Assembly: GCA_017562135.1 (NCBI GenBank)
Contig: QEYB01000999.1
Location: 186,001-250,000, forward strand
Origin: Dipylidium caninum
Taxonomy: Eukaryota > Platyhelminthes > Cestoda > Cyclophyllidea > Dipylidiidae
DNA length: 64,000 bases
Direction of reading: 5' to 3'
Position numbers and translations under genes: made by a program. This document shows positions 12,101 through 24,305 of the stretch, piece by piece (positions within the stretch are counted from its first letter, which is position 1; each line of letters begins with the position of its first letter). The notes beneath the pieces are model-generated. The model worked only from the letters and a program-made list of their open reading frames with translations. It did no database searches and was not told the DNA's origin.

Positions 12101-14850
12101 CTCAACACTAAAAGTTGATCGCTTTAACCACCGGCTGAAACGAGGTCTGCCCGCTTTCTACTTCAGTGATATGCTCCTCTTTCGACCAAATTACGGCTGT
12201 ACTTGCGCCTGTGCACCAAGAAATGCAACATAGTGACTAGGTCCCACTACCTTCTTCATCTATGATTTCCGCGAAGGAGGAGTCTATTCAACTGAGCTCT
12301 GAAAAGCCCTTGGTCGGTAAGTCGGTCCGCGTCAGTCAAGACTTTAAGGTAGCTTAAGATATGACACCTTGTTTGAAATGCGTAGGCAGCCATTCTGACT
12401 TTCTTGAGCAGTCATCATACCCAAATCGTATCTTCAAAGAAACATTCATTAATTGTCAAAGCGACAAGTGAGACCCAAGAACCCCACTTTCCAAATAGCG
12501 ATCAGCCAAATAGGCGGCGTGGTCTGTGCAGTGAGACGGTACAACCCAGAATCTCTAAAATTTGCCCAAGTAAACCATGCCTCTCGTAACATCGAGAGCG
12601 GATTTGGCAACAGTCAACTAGTTGAGGGTAGGTGGGTCAATGGGATGGAATGCCCGTCACCAAACTCATAGTTGTCCTCCTAGAATCTACACTTAGCTTA
12701 AGTTCACGCGAGAAATTTCGTGCCTCCCAAACCAACCACACGCCCTCCGGGGGTTTTTCCCAGCTGTTCATAAAAGTCACTCTCCTGAATGATGTTGCAT
12801 GCTCTATGATCAACTCTGGGAGATGGTTTTCGCCTCATAGCAATCCTTCTCGAAGAAGGAGCAGACGGCGGAGTTAAGGTAAGTTAAAACAAACGGGTAC
12901 AGAGGGGGGTGAAGAGCATTATTTAGCGCGTCGTTTAAGTCAATCTCGTTTGCCAGAGCGCGTCTCGACGATGGCAGGTTAACCCTGCTCACGCCTCTAA
13001 TTGGTTGACCCTCGAGGACAGTTACCTCATCTGCCCCGCTCTGCACCAATCACAACGCGGAAGACTAATTGGATTGTGTTGCAGGGCTTTGTGGGAGCCA
13101 ATAACGTGTGAGATTGGAAGAGAGGTAACCACTTACCTTGAAGAAAAAGTGATACTCTAACACAGTCACCTACGGGAGCCATCCGGGGTTACATATGGGC
13201 TAGGAGTAAATAAATGCCCTTTTCCACGGATCTCATGTATCTGTGACGCCATCGAGGGATACTGGGTGTGTTGCTGCAAAGCAACGATTGAGATCTCCAT
13301 TCTCCTTCCTCTCCCTTCCCTTCCATCGTCTTAAAGAACAAATGTTGAAAAGAATTACTCTAAAATCTGGCTAAAATGCAACATTAAGGATAAATAAATC
13401 CTCAGACTACTGACATGAAACCATCAGTACTATAGGGCCAATGCCATTGCAAATGCAGTCTTATCGGCCTGGTTGCAGTTCGGGAAACCTTTTACACGTA
13501 CTCGCACCGAGGGTGGGACGAGACGGAGTGCCGCGTACACGCATCGTCAGTTTACTCGACTCCTCCGCCCGATCAGATCCCGACGCCATGACTGTCTCGG
13601 TCGGTGGAGCTTGACAAATAGCTTTAGTCGGTGGCTCGACTGGTTATTACCAGGGTTTACCAAAGCTGGCACATTTGCACTGTGGTGGGCGCTTAAGCGA
13701 ATTAACAGATTTGAGCTGAATACAGTAAAAAGTTGTTTAGGCATGTACTTATAAACGAAACTCCTGACTTAGACTTACCAATTTACTCGAGGCAGGCGGA
13801 AATGTTGCGAGTTGGTTTAATTGAATTTTTTATCAACAAAATGTCAAATCCTGTGGTCTTTAGCTACATATCTTGGGCCCTTTATCGCAATTTTGGCTAA
13901 GTTGTACTGCAGGTTGAGACTAGGACGACGTGTGGCCGAACTTTATGGTGTGTATTTTGAGAAATTTAGACAAGTTAGCCGACGTTGTGAACTTCACTGT
14001 CTAGACAAGGATGAATCGCACGAAAAGGTGAACCAGCCGAGTAGGAGGAGGAATATTGCGAGCATTCAACATCTTCTCCTGCCTATCATTTAAGTTCTCA
14101 AGTTGAAGTCAAATTGACAAGACCTTTTGTCTGCCACTTCTTAGCCTAAAGGTGACAACATGGTTTTGTCGGACGAACGGAAAAGTGAAATTGTTGAAGA
14201 GGAACGAGATAACGACGAGAGATGACAAAAGACCATTCACCCACCTGCTGTCGGTTCGGGAAACGTTCTCCAATTAGGCAGTATTTAGCATCAAACCGGA
14301 CTCGAGAAGAAGGTTTCTTTGACACGGGGAGGAGCCACCTCAGCGCACCCCACCCGCTTTGTCGCGGTCGTTCATGGCCACTGCCAGGTGCTACAGCAGA
14401 AATAGGGCTTCGGAGGTGCGGAACGACGGTGGCTCTGATTAAGCTGTTCTGTTATTTGTCCTATTCAACCGAATGCGAAGAGGGAAAATCACCTGTCCAT
14501 TTTATTAATTTATCGGCAAATCGACTTCCGCTCTTCCGGCCAGGGGAGAGGCTCGTTAATGTCGTCTTAATGCTGGGAAAGGAAGTGGGGTGTGCGCGCG
14601 TATCAACTTTGAAAACGTTAATTGGCCATCAGCTGTCCTCCTTAAATGTCCATCACCTCCGGATTCTTCCTTTGACGACGCCAGAATTCGGCCAATTCGA
14701 TTGGGAGCGGCCTCGCTCGTTCATCAGCGGAAAGTGACACGGAGGAAGGTCCTCTATCAGCAGTAACGATGGGTCTGTTCACATCCATGTCAAGGTTTTT
14801 GCAGATATATCAGGTGTACCGGATAGCTTTATCCCTTTCTATGCCAACAA
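9180..14850. other. Long gene-poor interval
   Basis: Nothing here is recognisable as a gene on either strand. The longest open frame, 171 codons at 14222-14737 on the plus strand, has irregular composition and no domain or splice context, so I treat it as chance. Inverted CCAAT/ATTGG pairs occur near 13047-13074. The region is mixed AT/GC without strong repeats. Confidence 0.4.
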
Positions 14851-14869
14851 TTTTCTGTGCGTAACATAT

Positions 14870-15695
14870 GCTTTTTTATTGAATGCTCGGCTTCCTATTT
14901 TTATCGCTCAATGGGCACATACCGAAGTGGAAAATTAACCAAAACAAAGTTGATTCGCGCTACTTTTAAGTTTGAGGCGATAATGTATTCACGGCTACTG
15001 ATGATGTTCATTTACGCCACTGTATTGTACTCGAATTTCATCAAGGGGGAAATGCTACAGAAGCATGTAGGGATTCATTCAAAGTATTTGGTGAAGATAC
15101 ACTTTCTGCTAGAGCAAGCAGAGGACGCTTGGGAAACTTCGGAACAGGGGACTGCGATATTTCGGTTAAGCGAAGTTCTCAGCAACGACGATGTTGGAGC
15201 TTTCCTTTAGTCACAACATCGAGATTGCTGAAAGGCTCACTCAGCTCAGGAAACTTTCGCACCATCTGCGAGGGGTGAAAGATGGGTGTTGCATGAATGA
15301 ACTAAGGAGAATTTGAATGGTTGAGTTGTCATGTACAAGCCTCTGCCTGCTCGGAACAAAGTCGAGACCTTCTTGAAGGACTAGCCTTTTCACTTCTAAG
15401 CCAGACATTTGAGGGCCAGCACGGAATGTGATTTTGAAACCGAAGGAAAGGCTCAATTTGGAAAAGTAGTGCCAGCAACTATCAAGGCAGAAGTCCAAGA
15501 TAAAAATCTGACAATGTTCAAGGAGAAGGACATAATACTGCATCGGGAGAATGCCAGGCCACATGCTGTTTAGGGGCCTAGTCAAAAGATCGCAGAAGTG
15601 GTCCAAAAAATTGTCACATCCACCATATTTCCTAAGTTTAGCCTTATCCGGCTGTCACTTGTTTTGGTCCTTACAAAATTGTTGAAGTGCAAAAA
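14870..15695 (+). mobile_element. Decayed mariner-family transposase
   Basis: Translating the plus strand across frames recovers mariner landmarks in their usual order. About 15130-15210 encodes RLSEVLSNDDVGAF, like the region after the helix-turn-helix. About 15272-15370 encodes RWVLHE, stop, TKENLNG, then LPARNKVETFLKD. About 15440-15500 encodes a worn YCQQL-like block. About 15535-15570 encodes LHRENARPHAV, matching the catalytic LHDNARPH block with Asp changed to Glu. About 15618-15680 encodes SHPPYFLSLALSGCHLFWSLQN, matching the HPPYSPDLAPSDYHLF block with both of its aspartates lost. Several stops and frame changes are present, so it cannot make an active enzyme. The 5' boundary is uncertain and I did not identify terminal repeats or target duplications. 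Confidence 0.75.
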
Positions 15696-15699
15696 TTCA

Positions 15700-16385
15700 A
15701 AAATTAAGAAGAAATCGAGCAAGCAGGCATCGATTCAATTTCCCATCAAAAGCTGACACATTTTTCAAAAGCGGGATATGTAACCTGTTCCCGCAAGCTG
15801 GCAAAAAGTCAGTTATAATGATGGCAATTTTATTATTTGGTAAAGTTTGTCGATAGTAGGAAAAATTGTATTTTTTCTTATTCTAATAAGGACAGAACCT
15901 TCCGGTAGACCCGTTAATTCCTCATTCAGTCTGATTGTGCGCGTGTCCACTTTGCGTGAATAGGCTCAAGGGAAGAAAGCCTTAATGTCAAACACAGGGA
16001 AGTGGTGAAAATTAGTCCGCTAACCGTCGCCTCCGCTAGTAATGAAGGCGGGTCTTTTCCACCACCCTCGAAAAGCGGAGCGAGTTTTCTTTAAGGTTCT
16101 TTGAGCTTGTTTTCCAAGAGTCAAGACAAAAATATCCACATACTCTTAGCGTACCAAGTTAAGAGTGCAATATGTAAAATTAATGGTAGGTCTTGATCTC
16201 CTCCCTTTGTCCTCCCTCCTGCCTAAGTCAATGTTAGCTAAAAGCTCTGATAAATAGTAAGGGCTTCTTTCGCCCGCCCATTTGATGACGCGGTGCTTAC
16301 AATCTTGTGCCTTAGAAGGAAAGGCCAAATCACATAAACGTACGCATACACACACTATAATTCCCAGGTTATCCCCTCTCTCCGG
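15700..16385. other. Intergenic between mariner remnant and VAT1-like gene
   Basis: AT-leaning sequence with no coding signal that I can support. It may contain further decayed transposon sequence at its left end and distal regulatory sequence for the VAT1-like gene at its right end. Confidence 0.35.
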
Positions 16386-16388
16386 AGT

Positions 16389-16423
16389 GGCCAATCTGCA
16401 ATGGCCACGATCAACCAATGGGA
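16389..16423 (+). promoter_or_regulatory. CCAAT boxes upstream of the VAT1-like gene
   Basis: Two CCAAT boxes, near 16390 and 16415, lie about 245-270 bases before the ATG at 16658. No clear TATA box follows. A microsatellite separates them from the start codon. Promoter role is inferred from position. Confidence 0.35.
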
Positions 16424-16473
16424 TTGCCACAAAATGTCGACGGAGGCTGATTACCGTTCACTGACACACCCGC

Positions 16474-16516
16474 CCACACACACACACATACGTACGTACG
16501 TACGTACATACATACA
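16474..16516 (+). repeat. CA and TACG microsatellite
   Basis: An alternating CA run passes into tandem TACG/TACA units in what is probably the 5' untranslated or promoter region of the VAT1-like gene, about 140 bases before its ATG. A length-variable site by nature. Confidence 0.7.
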
Positions 16517-16657
16517 CTCATTCGCGCATTCGCATCCAGAGCCACCTCTCCTGCTCTTCGTCCTCTTGCGCGCTCTCTCGCCATCTCCGTGTGCAACAGT
16601 TTCTCGATCCGTGTCTCCAGCCTCTCCCAGTAGAATAAATTCTACCTATTATCTGAA

Positions 16658-19600
16658 ATGACCACTGAAAACGAAACGACGAGTCCACCCTCTACCGCTA
16701 CTACCGATGCCAATCCAAATGACCCCGAAGGCAACAAAGAGACGGTAACACCGGCCTCTGTGCCGCCTGTGATGAAACAGACCAAGTGTATCCTTCTCTC
16801 CGGATTCGGAGGTCCGAAGTACCTGAGATTTCAGGTGAAGGAACAGAAGACCGTGAGCAAAGGCGAGATTGCTGTAGATGTTGAAGCCTGGTAAGTGGAA
16901 AGGAGCGGCGAAGGGTGTTTGGGTGGTGGTAGACTAACTGATTCTCCACCTGACATTCGATACCATTTTTTTCGTGCGACACATATCGAAGCGAAACGTT
17001 TGCTTTTGGTTTAAGATTAGGCAGCAATTAACGATACTTCCTTTTCAAACCTATGCGTTATAATCACAGTTGATGTTGATTCTTTATTTGCCCAGGCAAT
17101 AAGAAATGCTTAGAAGGAGGTTGTCCGTATTTTTCACTCAACATCCGGATTGGTTCTAGCAAATCAAACGGAATGGAGTAATTTTTTGCGCTAGTGTATG
17201 CCGCTTACGCAATTCCACCGCAATGTTACATTGATTTTTGCCGCCTCTCAACCCGTTCCCCTCCTCCGCCCCACTTCACCTCGCCACCACCGCCACCACA
17301 ACTTCGCCGCGTTCGTTGCAAGTTTCCCACACCGCGCGTTGCCCGTGTGAGGAGATGCAGATAGAATTTCTACTGGCCAATGACGTTTGAGCCTTCCCAA
17401 CCATCCTCCCGCCAACTCGCACTGCTAGTCCACCATGCCCATCCTCCCTCTATTTATGTCCCTTATTTTAAGAGCCAGTCCTATTATTGCCCAGAGTAGC
17501 CATGTCTTGAGGCAGTACGCCTCCTTTCTATCAGTAGACGCAGCGACAAAGTGTATGCGCGATTCAATTAACCGTGAAAAGCAGACTGTCATAGCGTGTG
17601 ATTACCGAATGTGAAAGATGAATGGCCAGAGGAGGGGCGGGGCAGTCGCGTATTCCGCCTTCTCCCACCGCCTCCACGACGCCTCACAAGGTATGATCGT
17701 CTTATGCAACCTAGAGGAAATGGTGTCCATTTACAAGCCAAGTCCGCCCCCGAGGCGGGCTAACTTCACCCCTACTAACAGTCCCACGTTTACCACATTG
17801 GGTGTAGTAAAACCGATCTGGGGCCTTCGACGCCTAAGTACAGCCGTTTCATTTTCTTTCGATAAAGATGATTGGCTGGTTTCACGCGTTCATATGGTCA
17901 GAGAAATCATTTCAATGTCTTCGGTGTCTCCTACGACTCATAGTCATCGACGAGGGACAGCAACATTTGGATTTGTGCCTCCACTAGTCCCCACAGCAAG
18001 TGGGATCGGGGAAGAAGAAGACTCTAGATAAAAAAAAACTTTTTTTGTAACATTCGGATGTTCTGCTTTTCAGCGGTGTCGGATTCCAAGATCTGATGAC
18101 TCGTCAAGGATTGCTCGAGTTCCTAGCCAAGCCGCCGTTTATCATGGGCAGTGAATGCTGCGGTAAAGTCGTCGAAGTCGGCGAAGGCGTAACTAACTTC
18201 AAGGTACGAGATATATGTTACTTACGTCAGATCCATGAGTAGTTTTGTGGCAATTTCGTTTACCCACTTATCCCTTCTTGTCGCCCCAAGTTGACTTTAC
18301 CTCCCTATCCAGACCATAAAAAGCAGGAGGCGATTTCCAGGACAGAAAAAATATTTGGAACGCTGCCAACCACCTCCCCCCCCACCTCCACCCACTGAGC
18401 GTAGAGACGAGCTCTCCTGCCTCGCTTCGGGTCGCGCTCCCCTCCGGCTGCGCCTACAGCCCCTTGCTGCTTCACCGGGTTAATTGCGCATCTGTCCTTA
18501 CACCACCGTAAATAATAACCCAAGGCAGGACTCAACGCTGAGCACTTACACCAATTTATCGGTGTTGGTAGGATCCAAGACTGAGGGAGTGCTGGGGGGG
18601 GGGAGAATCTGTAAAGTCGTATTCTCGAATTTTCACCACGTCTCCAAGCCCTCGAGAAGCATCAACCGCTACTCCTCGGAATGGCATCCAAGATCGGGAG
18701 CCTCCCACTCCTGTTGGGCTTTTAAGGGATTTCCTGGGCTGGAGACCCAGACAGCTAAGGCAGGTGATTGTGTAGGCCTGCTGGTGACTTGATTAACGAT
18801 TCACAGTGTGCATTGTCAAATGCGACGTGTGGTAATGTACACATTAGCAGTAATGGGACGATAAGCACAGGTCTCCACGCGCTTGACACTGTCCTATGCG
18901 AACTAACATAACGGCTGCACATCATTGCCCTTACCTTCCGTGGCTCTGACTCATCCCACGTTATTGTAGGTGCTATAAGTGGACAGGGAACATGTGTCAC
19001 ACATTTGTGACACTGAAAACCAGTCCCCTCTTTTTCGCCACTGACTAACAAACTCTAGTTATCCTTTGTTACTTTAGGTTGACGACGAAGTGATGGTTCT
19101 TTGCGACAGCGGAACGTGGACCGAACACCTTGTGGTTCGACCCATCCGGGAGGAAGCAACCGAATCAGAGGCCGACTTGACCGAGGCGCCTGGAATGTCT
19201 GCTCCAGCGGCTCTCGTCTTGCACAAACCCACCTCTCTATCGACTAATCAGGCTGCAACATTCTTCATGTCCTATTTGCCCGCCTACTTGTTGCTCCACA
19301 ATGTTGCATGTGTTCGATCCGGCGACATTGTTCTCGTCCACTCTGTCGGTGGTGGCGTTGTAAGTCCAGTCTGAATCAGTTACTGGTGTCAGTGTCCAAA
19401 TTTCTCTTTCTCCTCTCTCTTTCGCCCTTTTTCTCTCCCGCCGAGTGTCATCCTCTGTCAACCGTAGTCGAGAATAGCGATGTCACTCAACGTTGCGTGC
19501 AAGTCTGACAGTCTGCCACCTTCGCATCTTTGAATTTAACTGGACACCAACTCTCATTTGTGCTTTTCAATGTGCTTAGGTGCGAGAGGCGGCTTCCTAG

Positions 19601-21887
19601 CTTTCAATTCCTCTCTGCCAACGTGCTTTGTAGGCTGACCCGGAAGACAACAAATGTTTGCACGTTCCACACGACTGCAGTGTGAAACCCTTGAAGGAGG
19701 AAGAGTAGACAGTCCTGGTGGTCACCCATGTAGCCTAATTCAGTAACTGTGTAGAGTAACGGTGGACGCGCCCGCCAAATCAGTCACACTTGTTTACGCA
19801 GATGAGTGTGAGAAACAAACACCTCGACTGAACCATTTTAGATTTTTTACTTCAATGGGACGATTTGCAATATCAAAGCGATTCCCTAATCTGTGTTTGA
19901 CTTGAAATCCAGTCAGCTGTCCTTTAAGCTACCATGTCATTGGTGGACTTTGTCATTCCATTCTTTGATTATCAAATGTGAGCTGAGGGAGGAGGAGCGG
20001 ATGTTAACTTCTGATCTCGTTAGTCCCTTTTTGGACCACAATGCAATCCAGACCGTCCTATAATGTAATCTTGTAAACTCGACGAGAAGTCGAGTTTAGA
20101 GGACGCTCATAGAGCGGCCCAAGGGTCCCGTTCTAGGACGCAGAGTTAGCTTCGCCGACAAACGTTAATTACGCACTTAAAAATTGACTGGCCTTTCTCA
20201 AAGAAGTTCGTTGCATGTGCAAAGATTAACTAGTGAGTAATTCGCTCTTCCGTCTAGCTCACTTTTATCATCCTAATTACTAAGCCGACTTCTTGGCTCC
20301 TGGAAGTATGGCCACCCGCGACGTCACACGTGTGTGACGCCTGAGCTGTCTAAGCACATTCTCTCCTTCTATCTGGGTTCTTTCTTTTTTCCTTAAGGGA
20401 ATTGCGCTTGGCCAGTTGGCTAAACTGATTCCCAATGTTAAGCTGATTGGCACCGCGTCAACTGCAAAGCACGAAAAGCTCCAGCAATACTACTCGCAGC
20501 TTATCAGTACAAATCAGGACTATGTGGCAGAGGTGAAGAAGTAAGGGCCATTTAACTTTTCCTGCGTTTGTGTGTGTGTGGTGATCTTTTGGTTGCTAGT
20601 GCTTGATTGTATACGTGAGAGGAACACCGAATCGAATTGTCTACTGTCGGTATTGCGACAAAACAAAGGCTGAGGAGGAAAATGCACAAACATGCGGGTA
20701 CGACTCAAAGTCTGGTTGATTTGTCTAGTGTTCAACAGTTCTGCGTCTCTTCAATGCAACGCCAGTGCTTGTATATTCACCGGTCTTGGGTGAGAGACGC
20801 TGATTGTTTCATTGTATCATCCAGGTCAACCGGACCGCACCATTTTGTGCCTTGGTGGTTTTAGTAACACGATATTCTGACATCCTGTGAGCATAGGAAA
20901 CCTAATGTCCGACTGGTATGAGTAACACTTTTGGCCGTCGCCATTTCTGCTGTGTTCAGTGGATGGCTGTAAGGCTACTTTGAATGTATGAACTAACGAT
21001 TTTGTGTTGAGTGACGTATCTTGAAAGGCGACAATCCCTCACCTAGGGAACATCCACGAGGAGTTACTGTTGTCTTGGATAGTCGTTCTGGTGAGGATAC
21101 CAATAAATTGATTTCTCTCCTTCAACCTCTCGGTCGTTACGTTATTTACGGTGAGTTTCGACATACACTAATTTGTCTTAAAGGCCTATCCAGAAATTTT
21201 CGGCTTTCTTACTAATTACTGTACCCGAAGTAATGTATCTCTTTCACCATCTAGGTAGTTCAAGCTTTGTCACCGGCGAAAGGAAGAACCCCTTCAACTT
21301 CGCCAAGACCGTAAGTCCAGCCAATGTTTATGTATAAACTGCCGCAAGATTCTTCGTCCGTGCTTACCGGCTCCTCCCACCCTAGTGGATTCACATGGAA
21401 CGCATTAGCCCGCTGAAATTGATGGACGAGAATAAGATACTAGCAGGTTTCTCGTTAAAGCAACTCCTCTTCCGTCAACACTCCCCTTCAGTGGTGTTCG
21501 AGGCGTGGAAGGCGTTGACTCAACTTCTGACCGAAGATAAGATCACACCGCTAGTTGACAGTGAATGGAGTTTCGAAGAGGTTAGTACTCCTGACTACTA
21601 CTGAAGTGCTCGCCTAAAATGACTATTACAATATCTGGTCCCGATGATAGGTAAAGGAGGCTTTGCACAAGCTACAGGACCGCAAAAACTACGGAAAAGT
21701 TGTGATAAGTCCAAAATTGAAACCGAAAGAGGTAAGGTGACATAACGATATCCATCTAATATGAGGTAAAATGCACACCCTGTTCTGGTTAATCACTTCT
21801 TAGCCCGAGGTGGAGAAGAAGACAGAGGAGGCTGCTCCCCCTGCATCAGCTGGTGACTCAAATGCGGCAGCAACAGCCTCTTTCTAA
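16658..21887 (+). CDS. VAT1: VAT1-like quinone-oxidoreductase-family protein
   Basis: Nine exons join in phase: 16658-16890, 18074-18203, 19078-19359, 20398-20540, 21047-21150, 21255-21310, 21386-21580, 21651-21731 and 21804-21887. The product is 435 residues; vertebrate VAT1 is about 390. After a Ser/Thr-rich leader (residues 1-40) comes the GroES-like fold with SGFGGPKYLRF, EACGVGFQDLMTRQG and MGSECCGKVVEVGEGV, then the NADPH-binding fold with VHSVGGGVGIALGQLAKL and GTASTAKHEKL, RGVTVVLDSRSG and YGSSSFVTGERKN. The C-terminal part has FEEVKEALHKLQDRKNYGKVV. These track VAT1 block by block, including the GGVG dinucleotide signature. VAT1 is a zinc-independent medium-chain dehydrogenase relative on synaptic vesicle and mitochondrial membranes; its substrate is uncertain. 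The tail ends in a charged Glu/Lys/Ala stretch. All introns are GT-AG. Exon 5 uses the CTAG at 21043-21046, because a nearer-looking AG would hit a stop. Confidence 0.93.
17618..18031 (+). other. 137-codon open frame inside VAT1 intron 1
   Basis: An open frame from ATG 17618 to TAG 18031 lies just before exon 2 of the VAT1-like gene. It has no recognised domain. It could be an alternative first exon, a nested gene or chance. The run of A and T at 18029-18047 right after it is part of the intron end. I favour chance. Confidence 0.15.
18594..18604 (+). repeat. Poly-G run in VAT1 intron 2
   Basis: An uninterrupted G run of about eleven bases. Similar runs occur at several other places in the window. 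Length is likely to vary and may be miscounted in assembly. Confidence 0.6.
18996..19011. repeat. GTCACA-N4-TGTGAC inverted motif, copy 2
   Basis: Perfect inverted hexamers with spacer CATT, in intron 2 of the VAT1-like gene, 66 bases before exon 3. Same arms and spacing as the copies at 7378 and 20323. Confidence 0.6.
20323..20338. repeat. GTCACA-N4-TGTGAC inverted motif, copy 3
   Basis: Perfect inverted hexamers with spacer CGTG, in intron 3 of the VAT1-like gene, 59 bases before exon 4. The core also contains the E-box CACGTG and abuts a TGACG-type half site. Position relative to the next exon is close to that of copy 2. Confidence 0.6.
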
Positions 21888-22225
21888 AGCAATTTTTTTG
21901 TTTTATCCAACTCTCGTCCACTACTACCCTTGCCTTTCGCAGACGTCATTTGTCACCGTCCCAAAATATTTCATTTGCTTTTGGTGTCTCCTTGTCTATC
22001 CACCTCCTTCTCCCCACTTTTTTTGGCCACATTTTACGTATTTGTCAGTTTTTTTTTGTTCATTTGCTGTCTCCGGCCTATCCACTTGGAGGTGCACAAT
22101 AATTCAACAAAATTGTTGTGGGTGAACCAAGGTATGACGCCTTTCCATTTCCTGCTGTCGCTCTGTTTCTGCCTACCTCTGCAGTCGCGATGATTTGTCT
22201 CCCTCCTTCGAGATATCCTCTTAAA

Positions 22226-22231
22226 AATAAA
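22226..22231 (+). terminator. Polyadenylation signal of the VAT1-like gene
   Basis: AATAAA lies about 340 bases after the stop at 21887 and follows a pyrimidine-rich 3' untranslated stretch. It is the first canonical signal downstream. Confidence 0.5.
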
Positions 22232-22319
22232 CATTTAATGATTAAGTTCAAAGATTCCCCGCTTCTTTTGAATTTAAGGTGTAGGCAGTGTTTCTTGAGC
22301 ACGGACTAGAAGGGCGAGC

Positions 22320-24290
22320 AACTAACATTCTTGATATTTCGAGCTGACCCTCCGTGGTCAAAAATGGAGTCGGGAAGGCTATTCAAAATACAAACTTGGT
22401 GGTTAGAGAAGTCGCTGTGCTAATATCTCGTGCGGACTGACGTATACTGAAATGTGGCAAGGTTGCCGAGCTCATGGCCTGAAAAATAGGGTAACACCAA
22501 TGATTTGACCTTTCGTTACTGTCGGTTACCGCTTGAGCTCTCTGTTGCGGCCTTATTACGCCACCGCAAGGGGAGAGGAGCTATTTTTCATAGTTCTAAA
22601 AAGACTAATAAACACAACGATTTGTTTCACTTACATTTGTAGACATTTAACACTTTCCTCTTGCAATAAGGCACAACGCAGTTAGCCCTGACGCACGAGA
22701 CCTGGTTTTGAGCGTAATCGAAATGGACCTAAGTATATATCGTGAATATCTATGTTGTGCTAAGACGCGCTACGGGAGTGTCGAAATAAATTGTGTCGGC
22801 ATTAGCTCCATATTCGGTCAGGCCTTGGTAGATGGACGCACCTTTTGGATAATCATAAACCTTAACAGCTTTCCATAAGGTGACATTTGATGGAATTGAG
22901 TGTTATTAGGCTGTCTAAGGTTTGTCTTATTCGCGCATCTGGATTAGTCTCGTGATTGCCTAGCGGTCTACATTGATCTGAGCTACACCTAGCACGCTAT
23001 ATAGCCATCTTCGCAGCCTCTTACCCCATTCAAGGTGTATAAACCAGGCCCAGAGGTATGCTAGATTCATTAAAAGACAACAATCACTGACATTGCCCAA
23101 GGGTTAACATCTAACTGATGTCAAGATACCATCTTAAGTACTTATACACAGAGACTGTCTTCCAACGAAAGTTCGTAACAAAGGGTTAAAGCACGTAGCT
23201 AGGGAGGACTAAACTACAGGATCGCAACACCACTTTGTCAAGTCGGATCACTTTATGCGCATTGGATCAAGCATTGCCTGTCAAGCGTGTATTTTCTGTT
23301 ACCTTTGATTTGGGTTGGTAATGGTATGTTAGCGGATCGCGACAATATAATTTAAAATTTGTTAGGACATCACAATCATTGCATATTTTAATCTGACTAA
23401 CGCTGAAAAAATTTTTGCTGGCGAATGATATGTTTTGTTACTTTTAAAGCTTAACCTATTCTTTGAATAACTCATTACATTCAAAAGTTAATTTACTCTG
23501 CTCACCAAAGCGGGTTATTCGCAATTGCTGCTTTCGTGTGCTCAGATGGCATCGTGGTAGTTGTTTTTCTTCAACAACGCGTGGTTTTGGCACCGCCTTA
23601 GTTTGCTTCACAGAAACATGTTTATTTTTAATTAAATCTTGATCGTTTCTGAGGGCTTGCGATATAGCTTGGGTCGTGTTCTGTAGAACTCTAGTTTGCC
23701 TTCTCGTAGTATGTACGATCTGCCTATTTTGGTATCGGCACTCATACGGAACTTCTCAGTGCGTCCTATATATGCATCAAAGTATTATTTGTGCTATAGC
23801 CACCACTCTTTAATTATAAATTTTGTATTGTTTTCACTGTAATTCTATGTGCCTCAGAGCTCAGTTAAATTAATAAAGTTTGTGCCTTGTATTTAATTAT
23901 GCGTTTCACGAGGCCTAGCGATTATATAGCATTTTTAATTCTGCAGCCGGTCCTGCTGACAGTCAATAGCACTATGAAGCAAATCCAGCAATCATCTTAC
24001 ACGACATGGTTTTCGTTAAAACAGATTCTAGATGTTCCTCACTTATGATTTATGCTGCCCTTTAAAAGTGTGTCTCATGGCAAAGCGTCGGATCGGGCGT
24101 TTGTGACAGACTATCCCATGAACGTTTTCGCTACGTTCCGTACCGGGTTCGCAGAAAAAACATTTTTTACAATATAGAAATGAATATTCCCGAGAGGTCA
24201 CAGCTCTTGGCTTTGCGTTTCCTCCTTTTCAAAAATCATAGAATATTATTTGGCTCACCATCTAATTCATTCTTTCACATGGAAGATTGC
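22320..24290. other. AT-rich intergenic spacer
   Basis: No open frames of note on either strand and no recognised repeats. The right end should contain the promoter or upstream exons of the coiled-coil gene, because the AG at 24300-24301 just before its first mapped ATG could be a splice acceptor. Confidence 0.4.
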
Positions 24291-24305
24291 GATGCCCTAT
24301 AGATC

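Noticed and set aside
14222..14737. 171-codon plus-strand open frame
   Set aside because: No domain, no splice or promoter context, and irregular amino-acid make-up; likely chance.
15241..15606. 121-codon minus-strand open frame
   Set aside because: The plus strand shows mariner transposase blocks across the same bases, so the minus frame is a shadow.
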